A stretch of DNA of 64,000 bases from Chloroflexota bacterium (GCA_016234485.1 JACRBL010000049.1:17095-81094), one strand, 5' to 3'; positions 44,012 through 55,065 are shown, numbered from the stretch's first letter. The notes: a model not told the origin generated them from the letters alone. A program made the numbers and translations.

Positions 44012-45211
44012 ATGACAAACAACTACAAACTCTACGGGTATCGCTGGGTGGTATTGGCTGTATTCATGTTCATCAACCTGACCATCCAGATGTTGTGGAT
44101 CACTTACGCGCCCATCACGGGAGTCGCCGCGGCATTTTATGGAGTGACCGATTTGAAAATCGGTTTCCTGGCGATGTCGTTCATGATCGCGTTCATTCCG
44201 CTCTCCATTCCTGTTTCGTGGGTGATTGACACCTACGGATTCAGGCTGGCCGTCAGCATCGGCGCGGTGTTGATGGGAATCTTCGGTCTCCTGCGCGGGT
44301 TTGCAGGCGCAAACTATTCCCTCGTTTTGTGGAGCACGATCGGGATCGCGGCCGCGCAACCTTTCCTGCTTAACGCGTGGACAAAAGTTCCCGCGAACTG
44401 GTTCGCGGTCGAAGAACGCGCCACCGCGGTTGGATTGGTGACGCTCGCGAATTTGGTCGGCACCGCGCTCGGCATGGTGTTAACTCCCATCCTGACCGAG
44501 ACGCTTCCCATCCCGACCGTGCAGTTGATCTACGGCGGACTCGCGGCATTCTCGTCCGTTTTGTTCCTTGCATTCGCGCGCGAGACGCCGCCTACGCCTC
44601 CTTGCCCTCCTGGCGAGGAGGCCCGCGCGCTGATGTTGGACGGTCTCAAACACGCCCTCACCGTGAAATCGTTTTGGCTGTATTTATTCGTCTCGTTCAT
44701 CGGGCTGGGAATCTTCAACGGCATCACCACCTGGGTCGAGAATATCATCCGTCCGCGCGGCTTCACCCCCACCGACGCGGGCGCTCTCGGCGCGCTGATG
44801 TTGGTCGGCGGTGTGTTGGGCGCGGTGATCATCCCGCCGTTTTCGGACAAACAACGAAAGCGACAACCTTATATTCTTGTTGGAATTTTGCTGACAATCC
44901 CCGGACTGATCGGTCTGGCATTTGCCACCAGCAGTTGGTTGTTGTTCATCTCGGCCTTCGCGATGGGATTCTTCCTCGTCAGCACGAGTCCGATTGGAAT
45001 GCAATACGCGGCCGAGGTGACGCGTCCCACGCCCGAAGGGACATCGAACGGATTGATTCAACTTTTCGGTCAGGCTTCGGTGGTGTTCGTCTACATCATG
45101 GAAGCGTTGAAGGCGCAAGATGGTTCATTCACGCCCGCATTGCTTCTGGCGATTGGGTTGCTGGTTGTCAGCGCGGCGCTCGTCACGCAGATGAAAGACC
45201 CGCAAAAATAA
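44012..45211 (+). CDS. MFS transporter
   Basis: The 399-residue protein has twelve hydrophobic segments and a cytoplasmic central loop. The characteristic loop 2-3 is replaced by FYGVTDLKIGFLAMSFMIAFIP, and the second half has PFSDKQRKRQPYI. It is likely the sugar or amino-sugar importer of the operon. The central loop contains PPTPPCPPGEEARAL, encoded by a near-perfect 11-bp hairpin (44598-44624) that looks like inserted sequence. The kinase gene begins three bases after its stop. Confidence 0.88.
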   Translation: MTNNYKLYGYRWVVLAVFMFINLTIQMLWITYAPITGVAAAFYGVTDLKIGFLAMSFMIAFIPLSIPVSWVIDTYGFRLAVSIGAVLMGIFGLLRGFAGANYSLVLWSTIGIAAAQPFLLNAWTKVPANWFAVEERATAVGLVTLANLVGTALGMVLTPILTETLPIPTVQLIYGGLAAFSSVLFLAFARETPPTPPCPPGEEARALMLDGLKHALTVKSFWLYLFVSFIGLGIFNGITTWVENIIRPRGFTPTDAGALGALMLVGGVLGAVIIPPFSDKQRKRQPYILVGILLTIPGLIGLAFATSSWLLFISAFAMGFFLVSTSPIGMQYAAEVTRPTPEGTSNGLIQLFGQASVVFVYIMEALKAQDGSFTPALLLAIGLLVVSAALVTQMKDPQK

Positions 45212-45214
45212 ACA

Positions 45215-46798
45215 ATGACAAACGAAAACATCATCCTCGCCGTTGACCTCGGCACATCGAGCATGAAGGTCGCGCTGATCACTGTCAGCGGGAAAATGAT
45301 CGGCTGGGAAACCGAACCCCTGCGCCTCATCCTCACGCCCGATGGCGGGGCGGAGCAATCGCCCGCGGAGTGGTGGGACGCGTTCCTTTCGGCGGCGAAG
45401 CGGCTCGTGGCGAGGAGCCCGCGCGAGGTCCGCGCGATCCGTGCGGTTTGTTGTTCCACTCAAGGCGAGGGGACAGTCCCCGTTGACCGAGATGGCAACG
45501 CCTTGATGAACTGCGTCCTGTGGATGGACATGCGCGGCGCGTCGTATTTGAAAAGGCAGTTGCGCGGATGGATCAACGTGGATGGCGCGGACGTTTTGAA
45601 AATCCTGCGCTTCGTTCACCTGACGGGCGGCATGCCTTCCCCCACAGGCAAAGACCCCGCCGCCCACATGTTGCTGGTGCGCGAACGTTTCCCTGAAATT
45701 TACGCGCGCACGTATAAATTTTTGAACGTGCTCGATTACATGAACCTGCGGCTGACGGGGGAATTCGTGGCGAGTTTCGATTCGATCCTGACATCGTGGG
45801 TGACCGACAATCGTGACCCCGATTCGATTCGTTATGACGATTCGCTGATTCGCACGCTTGGCGTCGAGCGCGAAAAACTTCCCGATATCGTGCCATGCAC
45901 AAAAGTGATCGGAACTCTGCGCCGCGAGGTCGCGGAGACGCTTGGGCTTTCGTCGGACGTGAAGGTGGTGGCAGGCGCGATTGACAATACCGCCGCGGCC
46001 ATAGGCGCAGGTGCAGTGCAGGATTTCGCGACGCACCTTTACATCGGGACTTCTTCGTGGATGGCCGCGCACGTGCCATTCAAGAAAACCGACGCGGTCG
46101 CCTCGCTGGCCTCCGTCCCATGTGCCGTGTCCGGGCGTTACCTGCTGACCGCGTTGCAGGCGACCGCAGGCGGCAACCTCACCTTTCTACGCGACAATAT
46201 CCTTTATCACAAGGACGAGTTATTGCAGGAAGCGGAAGCGCCAGATATTTTCAAAGCGCTGGACAGAATCGCGGCGCGCGTCCCTGCGGGGGGCAACGGC
46301 GTCATATACACCCCCTGGATTTGGGGCGAGCGCGCGCCTGTGGATGACCATCATCTGCGCGCGGGCTTGTACAACCTTTCCCTGCACAACACGCGTGAAG
46401 ATGTCATCCGCGCGTTTCTGGAAGGCGTGGCTCTCAACACGCGCTGGTTGTTGAACCCTGTGGAAAAATTCATGCGCCGCAAAGTGGACACGATCAACAT
46501 CGTTGGCGGCGGCGCGCAATCGGATATCTGGTGTCAGATCTTCGCGGACGTGCTGAACGTGGAGATCAAACAGGCGAGCGACCCGATCTACGCCAACGCG
46601 CGCGGCGCGGCATGGATTGCGGCGGTGGGTTTGGGCGAAATTTCATTTGCCGACCTGCCGAACCTGATCGAAATCAAAAAGACCTACACGCCTACGCACA
46701 ACAACCGCGCGTTATATGATGAGCGTTTTGGGGTCTTCGTGCAAATCTACAAGCAAATGAAGAGTGTATATCAGCGCCTCAATTCAGTCCCACTATGA
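45215..46798 (+). CDS. FGGY-family carbohydrate kinase (xylulokinase-like)
   Basis: The 527-residue protein has the FGGY N-terminal ATPase motif AVDLGTSSMKVALI, the middle motif INIVGGGAQSDIWCQIFADV and the C-terminal signature region ANARGAAWIAAVGLG. It phosphorylates a sugar or polyol, most similar by eye to xylulose kinases. In the operon it would make the phosphate ester cut by the class II aldolase. Its stop is 12 bp before the GH31 start. Confidence 0.9.
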   Translation: MTNENIILAVDLGTSSMKVALITVSGKMIGWETEPLRLILTPDGGAEQSPAEWWDAFLSAAKRLVARSPREVRAIRAVCCSTQGEGTVPVDRDGNALMNCVLWMDMRGASYLKRQLRGWINVDGADVLKILRFVHLTGGMPSPTGKDPAAHMLLVRERFPEIYARTYKFLNVLDYMNLRLTGEFVASFDSILTSWVTDNRDPDSIRYDDSLIRTLGVEREKLPDIVPCTKVIGTLRREVAETLGLSSDVKVVAGAIDNTAAAIGAGAVQDFATHLYIGTSSWMAAHVPFKKTDAVASLASVPCAVSGRYLLTALQATAGGNLTFLRDNILYHKDELLQEAEAPDIFKALDRIAARVPAGGNGVIYTPWIWGERAPVDDHHLRAGLYNLSLHNTREDVIRAFLEGVALNTRWLLNPVEKFMRRKVDTINIVGGGAQSDIWCQIFADVLNVEIKQASDPIYANARGAAWIAAVGLGEISFADLPNLIEIKKTYTPTHNNRALYDERFGVFVQIYKQMKSVYQRLNSVPL

Positions 46799-46810
46799 AA
46801 CGGATTCACA

Positions 46811-49078
46811 ATGTCGCTTCCTCCCATTCCTACCTTCCGACCCATTGCCCAAGCGGACGCGACTGTCGCGACTGCAAACGTCCGCTTCACCGTCCTCACC
46901 GACCGCCTCCTCCGCCTCGAGTTCAGCGCGGACGGACGCTTTGAAGACCGTCCCTCGCAGGCCTTCTGGTTCCGTGAGCAACCCGTCCCAAAGTTCAGCA
47001 AGACCGTGACCGATTCGCTCATCGAGATCGAGACCGATTTCCTGCATCTGAAATATCAAATCACGCCGAAGGGCTTCACCGCCAAAACACTCTCGATCAA
47101 ACTCAAGCAGACAGGCGTCACATGGACATTTGGCGCGAAACAAAAAGACAACCTGCTCGGCACAGCCCGCACCCTTGACATGGCTGGCAGGGAGATCAAA
47201 CTCGAAACTGGGTTGCTCTCGCGTTCTGGTTGGGCAATTGTTGACGATTCCGAATCCCTCATCTTCAATGAAAACGGCTGGCTAACTCCACGCACTCGAT
47301 CCTCCAGCCGTTACGCAATACGCAGTATCGCGAAGCATCCCCGTGGGACGCAATATGATTTATATTTCTTCGGCTACGGCGCTGACTACACATCCTGTCT
47401 GCGCGACTTCACCGCCATCGCGGGCAAGATTCCCATGATCCCCCGTTACATCCTCGGCAACTGGTGGAGTCGCTATTGGGCGTACACACAGGATGAGTTG
47501 AAAGCGCTGATGGAAGATTTCCGCGCCCACGAAGTCCCGCTCTCGGTCTGCATCATAGACATGGACTGGCACATCACGAAAACGGGCAACGCCTCCAGCG
47601 GCTGGACGGGCTACACCTGGAACCGCACCCTCTTCCCCGACCCGCAGGGATTCATCCGCTGGTTGCATGAGCAGGGATTGCGTACCGCGCTCAACCTGCA
47701 TCCCGCCAAGGGCGTCTACTCGCACGAAGAACAATATGAAGACATGGCAAAGTGGATGGGCAAAGACCCCGCCACAAAAAAGCCCATCCCCTTCGACATC
47801 GCCGACCCGCGCTTCATGGAAGGGTATTTTGAAATTTTGCATCATCCGTATGAAAACGCCCTCCCCTCCGACCCCTTCGCGAAGCGCCCCTCTGGGGCTC
47901 CCGAAAACGGAAGAGGGGAGCATCAGCCCCCTTCTCTCTCCCAAAATTTGGAGAGAGAAGGGACGGGGATGAGTGAGGGCCTCGGTGTTGATTTCTGGTG
48001 GCTCGACTGGCAACAAGGCAACAAGAGCAAAGTCGCAGGCCTCGACCCGCTCTGGTTCCTCAACCACCTTCATTACCACGACCTTGGCCGCGACGGACAC
48101 AAACGTCCCTTCGTGTTCTCGCGCTGGGGCGGTCTCGGCAATCATCGTTATCCCATCGGCTTCAGCGGCGACACCCTCGTACGTTGGAGCGCGCTCGCCT
48201 TCCAGCCCCGCTTCACCGCCACGGCGGCCAACGTCGCGTACGGTTGGTGGAGTCACGACATCGGCGGCCACATGTTCAAAGACCAGACTCCCGAACTCTA
48301 TCTGCGCTGGGTGCAGTTCGGCGTCTTCAGTCCCATCATGCGGCTGCACAGCACCAAACTGCCCACGCTCGAACGCCGTCCATGGGCGAAGCCTGAACGC
48401 ATCCACCACGCCGCCCGTGACGCGATGCAACTCCGTCACGCGCTTATCCCGTATATTTACAGCATGGCCTGGCGCGCGCATCAGACCGCCATCAGCCTCG
48501 TCACGCCCATGTATTACGGAGACACGACCGACGCCGCGGCCTTCGACGCGCCCGACCAATATTACTTTGGCTCGGAGTTAATCGCCGCCCCCGTCACGCA
48601 TCCCGCGGACGCTCGAAGCGGGGTCGCGGCAAAACGAGTCTGGTTGCCAACTGGAACGTGGTTTCACTTCTTCACGGGCGAGCCGTTCGCTGGCGGCAAG
48701 TGGATCGAAGTGAAAGCCGCGCTCGAAGACATCCCCGTCTTCGCCAAGGCAGGAGCCATCGTCCCGCTCGCGCCCCGCGTCGGTTGGGGCGGACTCGACA
48801 ACCCGACCGAGTTGCACATCCACCTCTTCCCAGGCGCCGACAACACCTTCGACCTCTACGAAGATGACGGCGAGACCACCGATTACCAACGCGGCAAATA
48901 CGCCATCACGCGCTTTGAATTGAAGGGCGATACTTTCACCGTCCATCCCGCGCAAGGCGACCTCTCGGTCATTCCCGCGCAACGCACTTACCGTATCCAT
49001 GTCAATCGAAAGATTGAGATGGAATCTTTCACCATCGCTCCTCACGAGCAACACTCCATCACAATCTCCAATCTCTAA
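46811..49078 (+). CDS. Glycoside hydrolase family 31 (alpha-glucosidase/alpha-xylosidase-like)
   Basis: The 755-residue protein has the GH31 catalytic nucleophile Asp in GVDFWWLDWQQG and the acid/base Asp in IGFSGDTLVRW, with RYILGNWWSRYWAYTQDE and GGHMFKD of the barrel. The C-terminal beta domain includes LPTGTWFHFFTGEPF. No signal peptide is seen, so it acts in the cytoplasm. Between HHPYEN and the nucleophile strand an extra 41-residue stretch (ALPSDPFAKRP ... TGMSEG) is encoded by a palindromic repeat at 47858-47980. The catalytic residues are intact. Confidence 0.92.
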   Translation: MSLPPIPTFRPIAQADATVATANVRFTVLTDRLLRLEFSADGRFEDRPSQAFWFREQPVPKFSKTVTDSLIEIETDFLHLKYQITPKGFTAKTLSIKLKQTGVTWTFGAKQKDNLLGTARTLDMAGREIKLETGLLSRSGWAIVDDSESLIFNENGWLTPRTRSSSRYAIRSIAKHPRGTQYDLYFFGYGADYTSCLRDFTAIAGKIPMIPRYILGNWWSRYWAYTQDELKALMEDFRAHEVPLSVCIIDMDWHITKTGNASSGWTGYTWNRTLFPDPQGFIRWLHEQGLRTALNLHPAKGVYSHEEQYEDMAKWMGKDPATKKPIPFDIADPRFMEGYFEILHHPYENALPSDPFAKRPSGAPENGRGEHQPPSLSQNLEREGTGMSEGLGVDFWWLDWQQGNKSKVAGLDPLWFLNHLHYHDLGRDGHKRPFVFSRWGGLGNHRYPIGFSGDTLVRWSALAFQPRFTATAANVAYGWWSHDIGGHMFKDQTPELYLRWVQFGVFSPIMRLHSTKLPTLERRPWAKPERIHHAARDAMQLRHALIPYIYSMAWRAHQTAISLVTPMYYGDTTDAAAFDAPDQYYFGSELIAAPVTHPADARSGVAAKRVWLPTGTWFHFFTGEPFAGGKWIEVKAALEDIPVFAKAGAIVPLAPRVGWGGLDNPTELHIHLFPGADNTFDLYEDDGETTDYQRGKYAITRFELKGDTFTVHPAQGDLSVIPAQRTYRIHVNRKIEMESFTIAPHEQHSITISNL
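47858..47980 (+). repeat. Palindromic repeat inserted in frame in the GH31 gene
   Basis: The 123-bp segment contains the perfect arms CTTCTCTCTCC (47931-47941) and GGAGAGAGAAG (47950-47960) and other C-rich/G-rich inverted stretches, like the intergenic element at 43938. It keeps frame and adds 41 residues just before the catalytic strand. Confidence 0.75.
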
Positions 49079-49098
49079 TTTCCAATCCCCAATTTCCC

Positions 49099-50478
49099 AT
49101 GCCCTACCCTCAATTTCCCTCCAACTTCCTCTTCGGCGCTGCCACCGCCGCGTTTCAAATCGAAGGCAGTCCAACTGCCGATGGCAAAGGCAAATCCATC
49201 TGGGATGTGTATTCGCACACACGCGGAAAAATCCGCACGGGCGAAAATGCCGACATCACGTGCGAGACCTACCGCAATCCCGAACGCGACCTCGCGCTGA
49301 TGACCGAACTCGGCCTCAACGCCTATCGCTTCTCTATCTCATGGAGCCGCGTCCTCCCCAACGGACGCGGACAGGTCAACCAAAAGGGATTGGACTACTA
49401 CTGTCGCCTCGTTGACCTTCTGCTCGAGCGCGGCATCACTCCCTTCATCACGCTTTTCCACTGGGATACGCCGCAAGCCCTGCAAGAGTTGTGCGGCGGT
49501 TTCGCAGGACGCGACACAGCCTATTATTTTGCCGATTACGCCGAGGTCGTCGTCAAGGCCTTGGGTGACCGCGCCAAGAATTGGATCACCCTCAACGAAC
49601 CTCTGGAACATTGCGCGTTCGGTTATCTCTTGGGCGACCTCGCTCCTGGACATCACAATCCGTGGGAATATATCCGCGCCGCGCACCATCAATTGCTCGG
49701 ACACGGACTCGCCCTCGAGCGGATTCACGCCGCCTCCCCCGATTCCCGCGTCGGACTCACCCTAAGCCTGACTCCCATTTTCCCAGCCACCTCCCAACCG
49801 AAGGATATCGCGGCCGCGCATGTGGCGAATCAATTCTTTAACGATTTCTTCCTCGACGGCGTTTTCAAAGGCTCCTACCCCGACCCATTCTGGAGCAAAA
49901 TCCGCCTCGTCCGTCCCTCCGTCAAAACGGACGATATGAAAATCATCTCACAGCCAATGGACTTCCTCGGCGTCAATTACTACAGCCGCGAGTTTGCGCG
50001 CGCCGCGTGGAATGTTCCCCTCCTCGGCTTCTGGGTGGACGAAACACAGGTCAACCATCGCGAGCAAGTCGTCAACGGACGGCAGTACACCAACTTCGGA
50101 CGCGAGATTTACGCCCCTACGTTTTACGATACGCTGATGCGCCTGAAGAACGAATACGGTAATCCGACCATGTACATCACCGAGAACGGCGCGTCCTTCA
50201 CGGATGTCGTCGAAAACGGGGAAGTTCACGACCCATTGCGCATCGCCTTTCTCGAAAGTTACATGGAGGCCGCCGCGCAAGCCATCCGCGATGGAGTCAA
50301 CCTTCACGGCTACTTCATCTGGTCGCTGATGGATAACTTCGAGTGGCAACAGGGTTTCTCAAAACGATTCGGCCTGGTCTACGTGGATCACGCGACCCAG
50401 CAGAGAATCATCAAAGACAGTGGACGTTGGGTGGCGAAGATGATCCGGGGACAGGGATTACCAAAATCTGGGCAGTGA
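49099..50478 (+). CDS. Glycoside hydrolase family 1 beta-glucosidase
   Basis: The 459-residue protein has the GH1 acid/base in ITLNEPLEHCAFGYL (Glu of NEP) and the nucleophile in MYITENGASF (Glu of TENG), with the start FLFGAATAAFQIEGS and the end motif YFIWSLMDNFEWQQGFSKRFGLVYVD. It lacks a signal peptide and would cut beta-glucosides or related disaccharides in the cytoplasm. Its last two codons and stop (GQ, TGA) lie in the ComM remnant that follows, so the C-terminus may have been changed. The operon appears to end here. Confidence 0.93.
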   Translation: MPYPQFPSNFLFGAATAAFQIEGSPTADGKGKSIWDVYSHTRGKIRTGENADITCETYRNPERDLALMTELGLNAYRFSISWSRVLPNGRGQVNQKGLDYYCRLVDLLLERGITPFITLFHWDTPQALQELCGGFAGRDTAYYFADYAEVVVKALGDRAKNWITLNEPLEHCAFGYLLGDLAPGHHNPWEYIRAAHHQLLGHGLALERIHAASPDSRVGLTLSLTPIFPATSQPKDIAAAHVANQFFNDFFLDGVFKGSYPDPFWSKIRLVRPSVKTDDMKIISQPMDFLGVNYYSREFARAAWNVPLLGFWVDETQVNHREQVVNGRQYTNFGREIYAPTFYDTLMRLKNEYGNPTMYITENGASFTDVVENGEVHDPLRIAFLESYMEAAAQAIRDGVNLHGYFIWSLMDNFEWQQGFSKRFGLVYVDHATQQRIIKDSGRWVAKMIRGQGLPKSGQ

Positions 50479-50575
50479 CCGTCTCGGAGAATCGTCGGCG
50501 AAGATTCGGTTGAGGGTGGAGAACGCGGACGAGGTTCAGCGCGAACGATTTGTGGATGTGTCCAACGCGGATGGC
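50472..50575 (+). pseudogene. ComM C-terminal remnant (copy 3)
   Basis: GCAGTGACCG, CTCGGAGAATCGTCGGCG, AGGGTGGAGAA and CGAACGATTTG match 38527-38620 at about 80% by eye, in the part coding SSDRLGESSAEIRQRVENARQ. No frame is kept. It lies at the 3' end of the GH1 gene. Confidence 0.75.
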
Positions 50576-50596
50576 GTCATGAACACTCCCTCCTTA

Positions 50597-50634
50597 AACA
50601 AACTCGCCTTGTCATTCAACAGGGCGAGTTCGTT
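50597..50634. terminator. Bidirectional terminator between convergent operons
   Basis: AACTCGCC (50601-50608) pairs with GGCGAGTT (50623-50630), with extra pairing AAAC/GTTT outside. T-rich flanks are short on both strands. It separates the + strand glycosidase operon from the - strand ilv-leu operon. Confidence 0.7.
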
Positions 50635-50642
50635 TCATTGAC

Positions 50643-51572
50643 CTACGCGCCATCCTCCACGTAATCGCACCATAACTGATACTGATGCACTCGTCCGCGG
50701 ATCGCGTCATGGTAGACCTTTTGGATTTGTCGCGTCACCACGCCGGTCTTGCCTTCGCCGATGGTGCGGAAATCAATTTCGCTCAGGCCGATGACTTCGG
50801 CCGCGGTGCCGCAGACGAAGACCTCGTCGGCCAGGTCGAGTTGGTCGCGCGAGATGGGCTGTTCGAGGATGCGGTAGCCCAGGTCTTTGGCGATGGTGTG
50901 GATGGAGTGACGCGTCACGCCCTCCAGCACGGGCGCGGTGACGGGCGTGGCGATCTTGCCGTGGCGCACGATGAAGAGATTCTCACCCGTGCATTCGGCC
51001 ACATAGCCCTGCGGGTCGAGCATGATGGCTTCCTCGAATCCCAGCCGCACTGATTCGGTCTTGGCGAGGAAACTGTTGGCGTAGTTGCCGGCGATCTTGG
51101 CCTTGGTCATCAACACGTTCGGGTGGTGACGCGTGAACGATGAGATGTTGGCGCGAATGCCCTTTTCCAGCGCTTCCTCGCCGAGGTAGTTGCTCCACTC
51201 CCACACCGCGATTGCCAGCGAGGGCTTGCCGCCGTCCACGTTTAGGTTCCAGCCGCCGTCGTCGAGGTAGATCACGGGGCGGATGTAGCAATCCTTAAAG
51301 CCGTTGACCTTCACGGTCTGCTTGATGGCCTCGATCACCTGCGCGGTCGTCCACGGCAGGGTGCGGAAGCCGAAGACGCGCGCCGAATCGAGCAGGCGCT
51401 CGGCGTGGTCGGCGAGGCGGAAGACGGCGGGACCCTTATCCGTGTTGTAGGCGCGAATGCCCTCGAACACGGCCGCGCCGTAGTGAAGCGCGGGAGTCAA
51501 AAAGTGGATCGTCGCTTTTTCGAACGGCACAAGTTCGCCGTTCATCCAAATGAATTTGGATTCCATGCCCAT
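50643..51572 (-). CDS. ilvE: Branched-chain amino acid aminotransferase
   Basis: The 309-residue fold-type IV PLP enzyme has MNGELVPFEKATIHFLTPALHYGAAVFEGIRAY at the start (the family opening), the PLP-binding region MTKAKIAGNYANSFL and EAIMLDPQGYVAECTGENLF. It catalyses the last step for Val, Leu and Ile. AAGGAG lies upstream of ATG 51572; ATG 51566 is an alternative. It is the promoter-distal gene of the operon, 12 bp after leuB. Confidence 0.95.
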   Translation of the reverse strand: MGMESKFIWMNGELVPFEKATIHFLTPALHYGAAVFEGIRAYNTDKGPAVFRLADHAERLLDSARVFGFRTLPWTTAQVIEAIKQTVKVNGFKDCYIRPVIYLDDGGWNLNVDGGKPSLAIAVWEWSNYLGEEALEKGIRANISSFTRHHPNVLMTKAKIAGNYANSFLAKTESVRLGFEEAIMLDPQGYVAECTGENLFIVRHGKIATPVTAPVLEGVTRHSIHTIAKDLGYRILEQPISRDQLDLADEVFVCGTAAEVIGLSEIDFRTIGEGKTGVVTRQIQKVYHDAIRGRVHQYQLWCDYVEDGA

Positions 51573-51584
51573 GGTGTTCTCTCC

Positions 51585-52643
51585 TTACATCCTTGAAATA
51601 ATTTCGTCCGTCATCTGACGGGTTGACAGTGGTCCGCCAAGGTCTGCCGTGCGACAGCCCGCGGTGATGGTCGCGTCCACGGCGTTTTCGATGGACGCGG
51701 CCTCAACTTCCAATTTGAACGAATGACGTAACATCATCGCCGCCGAAAGGATCGTGCCGATCGGGTTGGCGATTCCCTTCCCCGCGATATCGGGCGCGGA
51801 CCCGTGGATCGGTTCATACAACCCCGAAGCGGATTCTGACAAACTGGCCGAGGGCAACATCCCCATCGACCCCGCCAACACCGACGCCTCGTCTGTCAGG
51901 ATGTCGCCGAACATGTTCTCGGTGACGACCACATCCATCCACGCGGGGCCGGTGATGAGGCGCATGGAGGCGGTGTCCACCAGCATATGCTCCAACTCCA
52001 CGTCGGGATTCTCCTTGCCGATCTTCGTGGCGATCTGTCGCCAGAGCCGCGACGATTCCAACACATTGGCCTTGTCCACCGACGTGACTTTTTTCTTCCG
52101 TCCTTTCGCCAGCGTGAAGGCCAACTCCATCACGCGCTTGACTTCGTAATCGTAATACTCCAACGTATCCACCGCGCGCTCGCGTCCATCCTTAAAGTCG
52201 CGCCCTTTCGGCCACCCGAAGTAGAGTCCGCCCGTGAGTTCGCGCACGACCAGGATGTCCACGCCTTCGAGTTTCTCTGGCTTGAGCGGAGACGAGTCGA
52301 TCAGCGCGGGGTGGACTTTGACAGGACGCAGGTTGGCGAACACGCCCAGCCCTTTGCGGAGGGCGAGCAGGCCTCGCTCGGGACGGTCCTTCGCGGCGGG
52401 GTCGTCCCACTTTGGGCCGCCCACTGCGCCGAGCAACACCGCGTCCGCGGATTTGCAATCGGCGAGCGTCTCGTCGGTGAGGGAGGAACCGAATTTGTCA
52501 ATCGAGCAACCGCCCATCAGTCGTTCGGCGAACGCGAAGGCGTGGTTGTATTTACTGGCGATGATTTCCAAAACGCGCACGGCTTCGGTCACAACTTCGG
52601 GGCCAATGCCGTCGCCGGGGAGGAGGGTGATGTTGAAGTTCAT
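51585..52643 (-). CDS. leuB: 3-isopropylmalate dehydrogenase
   Basis: ATG 52643 follows AAGGAG and gives [20 protein letters not shown], the normal LeuB start. The 352-residue protein has the substrate-binding region [20 protein letters not shown], the metal site [20 protein letters not shown] and [20 protein letters not shown], as in LeuB. It oxidises and decarboxylates 3-isopropylmalate; in the citramalate pathway it also acts on 3-methylmalate. A 96-bp palindromic repeat separates it from cimA upstream. Confidence 0.96.
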   Translation of the reverse strand: MNFNITLLPGDGIGPEVVTEAVRVLEIIASKYNHAFAFAERLMGGCSIDKFGSSLTDETLADCKSADAVLLGAVGGPKWDDPAAKDRPERGLLALRKGLGVFANLRPVKVHPALIDSSPLKPEKLEGVDILVVRELTGGLYFGWPKGRDFKDGRERAVDTLEYYDYEVKRVMELAFTLAKGRKKKVTSVDKANVLESSRLWRQIATKIGKENPDVELEHMLVDTASMRLITGPAWMDVVVTENMFGDILTDEASVLAGSMGMLPSASLSESASGLYEPIHGSAPDIAGKGIANPIGTILSAAMMLRHSFKLEVEAASIENAVDATITAGCRTADLGGPLSTRQMTDEIISRM

Positions 52644-52656
52644 GTATCTCCTTGTT

Positions 52657-52752
52657 CCGTCATTGCGAGGAGCCGTTCTTGGGCGACGAAGCAATCCCCA
52701 ACAATGCGAGGAGATTGCTGCGGGCGGAAGAACACCGCCCTCGCAATGACGG
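52657..52752. repeat. CGTCATTGCGAGGAG-type palindromic element, copy A
   Basis: It opens CCGTCATTGCGAGGAG, has GACGAAGCAATC and GAGATTGCTGCG inside and closes CCTCGCAATGACGG, so it can fold into one long hairpin. It fills the gap between leuB and cimA. Confidence 0.85.
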
Positions 52753-52760
52753 AAAATGTA

Positions 52761-54317
<1,557 letters not shown>

Positions 54318-54335
54318 ATTGGTCTCTTGGGACAT

Positions 54336-54434
54336 TGGTAAATTGGGGATTGGTAAATTGGGACATTGGTAAATTGGGAATTGATTTCCCAATTTACCGA
54401 TTTACCAACCTACCGACTTCCCAATTTACCAACC
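54336..54434. repeat. TTGGTAAATTGGG tandem/palindromic repeat between cimA and leuD
   Basis: Words such as TTGGTAAATTGGG repeat on one side and CCCAATTTACC on the other. GGTAAATTGGGAA (54368-54380) and TTCCCAATTTACC (54386-54398) pair perfectly. It fills most of the gap. Confidence 0.8.
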
Positions 54435-55012
54435 TACCGCTTTTCAAACTCCGCAATTTCTTTTTCGAAGCCGAGAATATAGCCGAGTTCATCTACGCCG
54501 TTGAGCAGGCAAGTTTTGTTGAAGGGATCAATGGGAAAGGGGAAGGAGCCGTGCGGGGTGACGAGGGTTTGTGCGGCGAGGTCAACAGTGAGTTCGGTGG
54601 AGGGGACTTCAGCGAGCAGATCAAATAACATTTTGTGAGTCGCTTCGTCCACGATGATGGGGATGAGGCCGTTCTTGAGGGCGTTGTTGCGGAAGATGTC
54701 GGCGAAGGAGGTGGAGATGACCGCGCGGAATCCGTAACTGGTCAGCGCCCAGGGAGCGTGCTCACGGCTCGACCCGCACCCGAAGTTGTCGCCTGCCAAC
54801 AGAATCTGCGCGCCGCCCGACGCGGGTTGGTTGAGGATGAAATCGGCTTTAGGAGAGCCGCCGTCGTGGTAGCGCCAGTTAAAGAAGAGCGCGTCGGCGA
54901 GACCGTTCTTGTCGGTGACTTTCAAAAATCTTGCTGGAATGATTTGGTCGGTGTCAATATCATTCACAGGTAAAGGAATGGCACGGGAGGTGATAGAGGT
55001 GAATTGGGGCAT
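54434..55012 (-). CDS. leuD: 3-isopropylmalate dehydratase small subunit
   Basis: ATG 55012 gives [20 protein letters not shown] and 192 residues, the usual LeuD size. The swivel-domain motif [17 protein letters not shown] is present. It forms the isomerase with LeuC, encoded just upstream, and would also convert citramalate. Longer frames reading back into the AT-rich palindrome (to 55252) are not real. Confidence 0.95.
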   Translation of the reverse strand: MPQFTSITSRAIPLPVNDIDTDQIIPARFLKVTDKNGLADALFFNWRYHDGGSPKADFILNQPASGGAQILLAGDNFGCGSSREHAPWALTSYGFRAVISTSFADIFRNNALKNGLIPIIVDEATHKMLFDLLAEVPSTELTVDLAAQTLVTPHGSFPFPIDPFNKTCLLNGVDELGYILGFEKEIAEFEKR

Positions 55013-55065
55013 GTTTTTTAGGTGGAAAGTTGAAGGTTGAAAGTCGATAGTCGGAATTCGATATT

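Noticed and set aside
44377-45246. A 289-codon frame overlapping the MFS gene
   Set aside because: Rich in Arg, Gly and Ser as expected from out-of-frame reading, with no hydrophobic pattern; the MFS frame is clear.
47360-48559. A 399-codon - strand frame antisense to GH31
   Set aside because: Shadow of the GH31 gene; no ribosome site and no recognisable domain.
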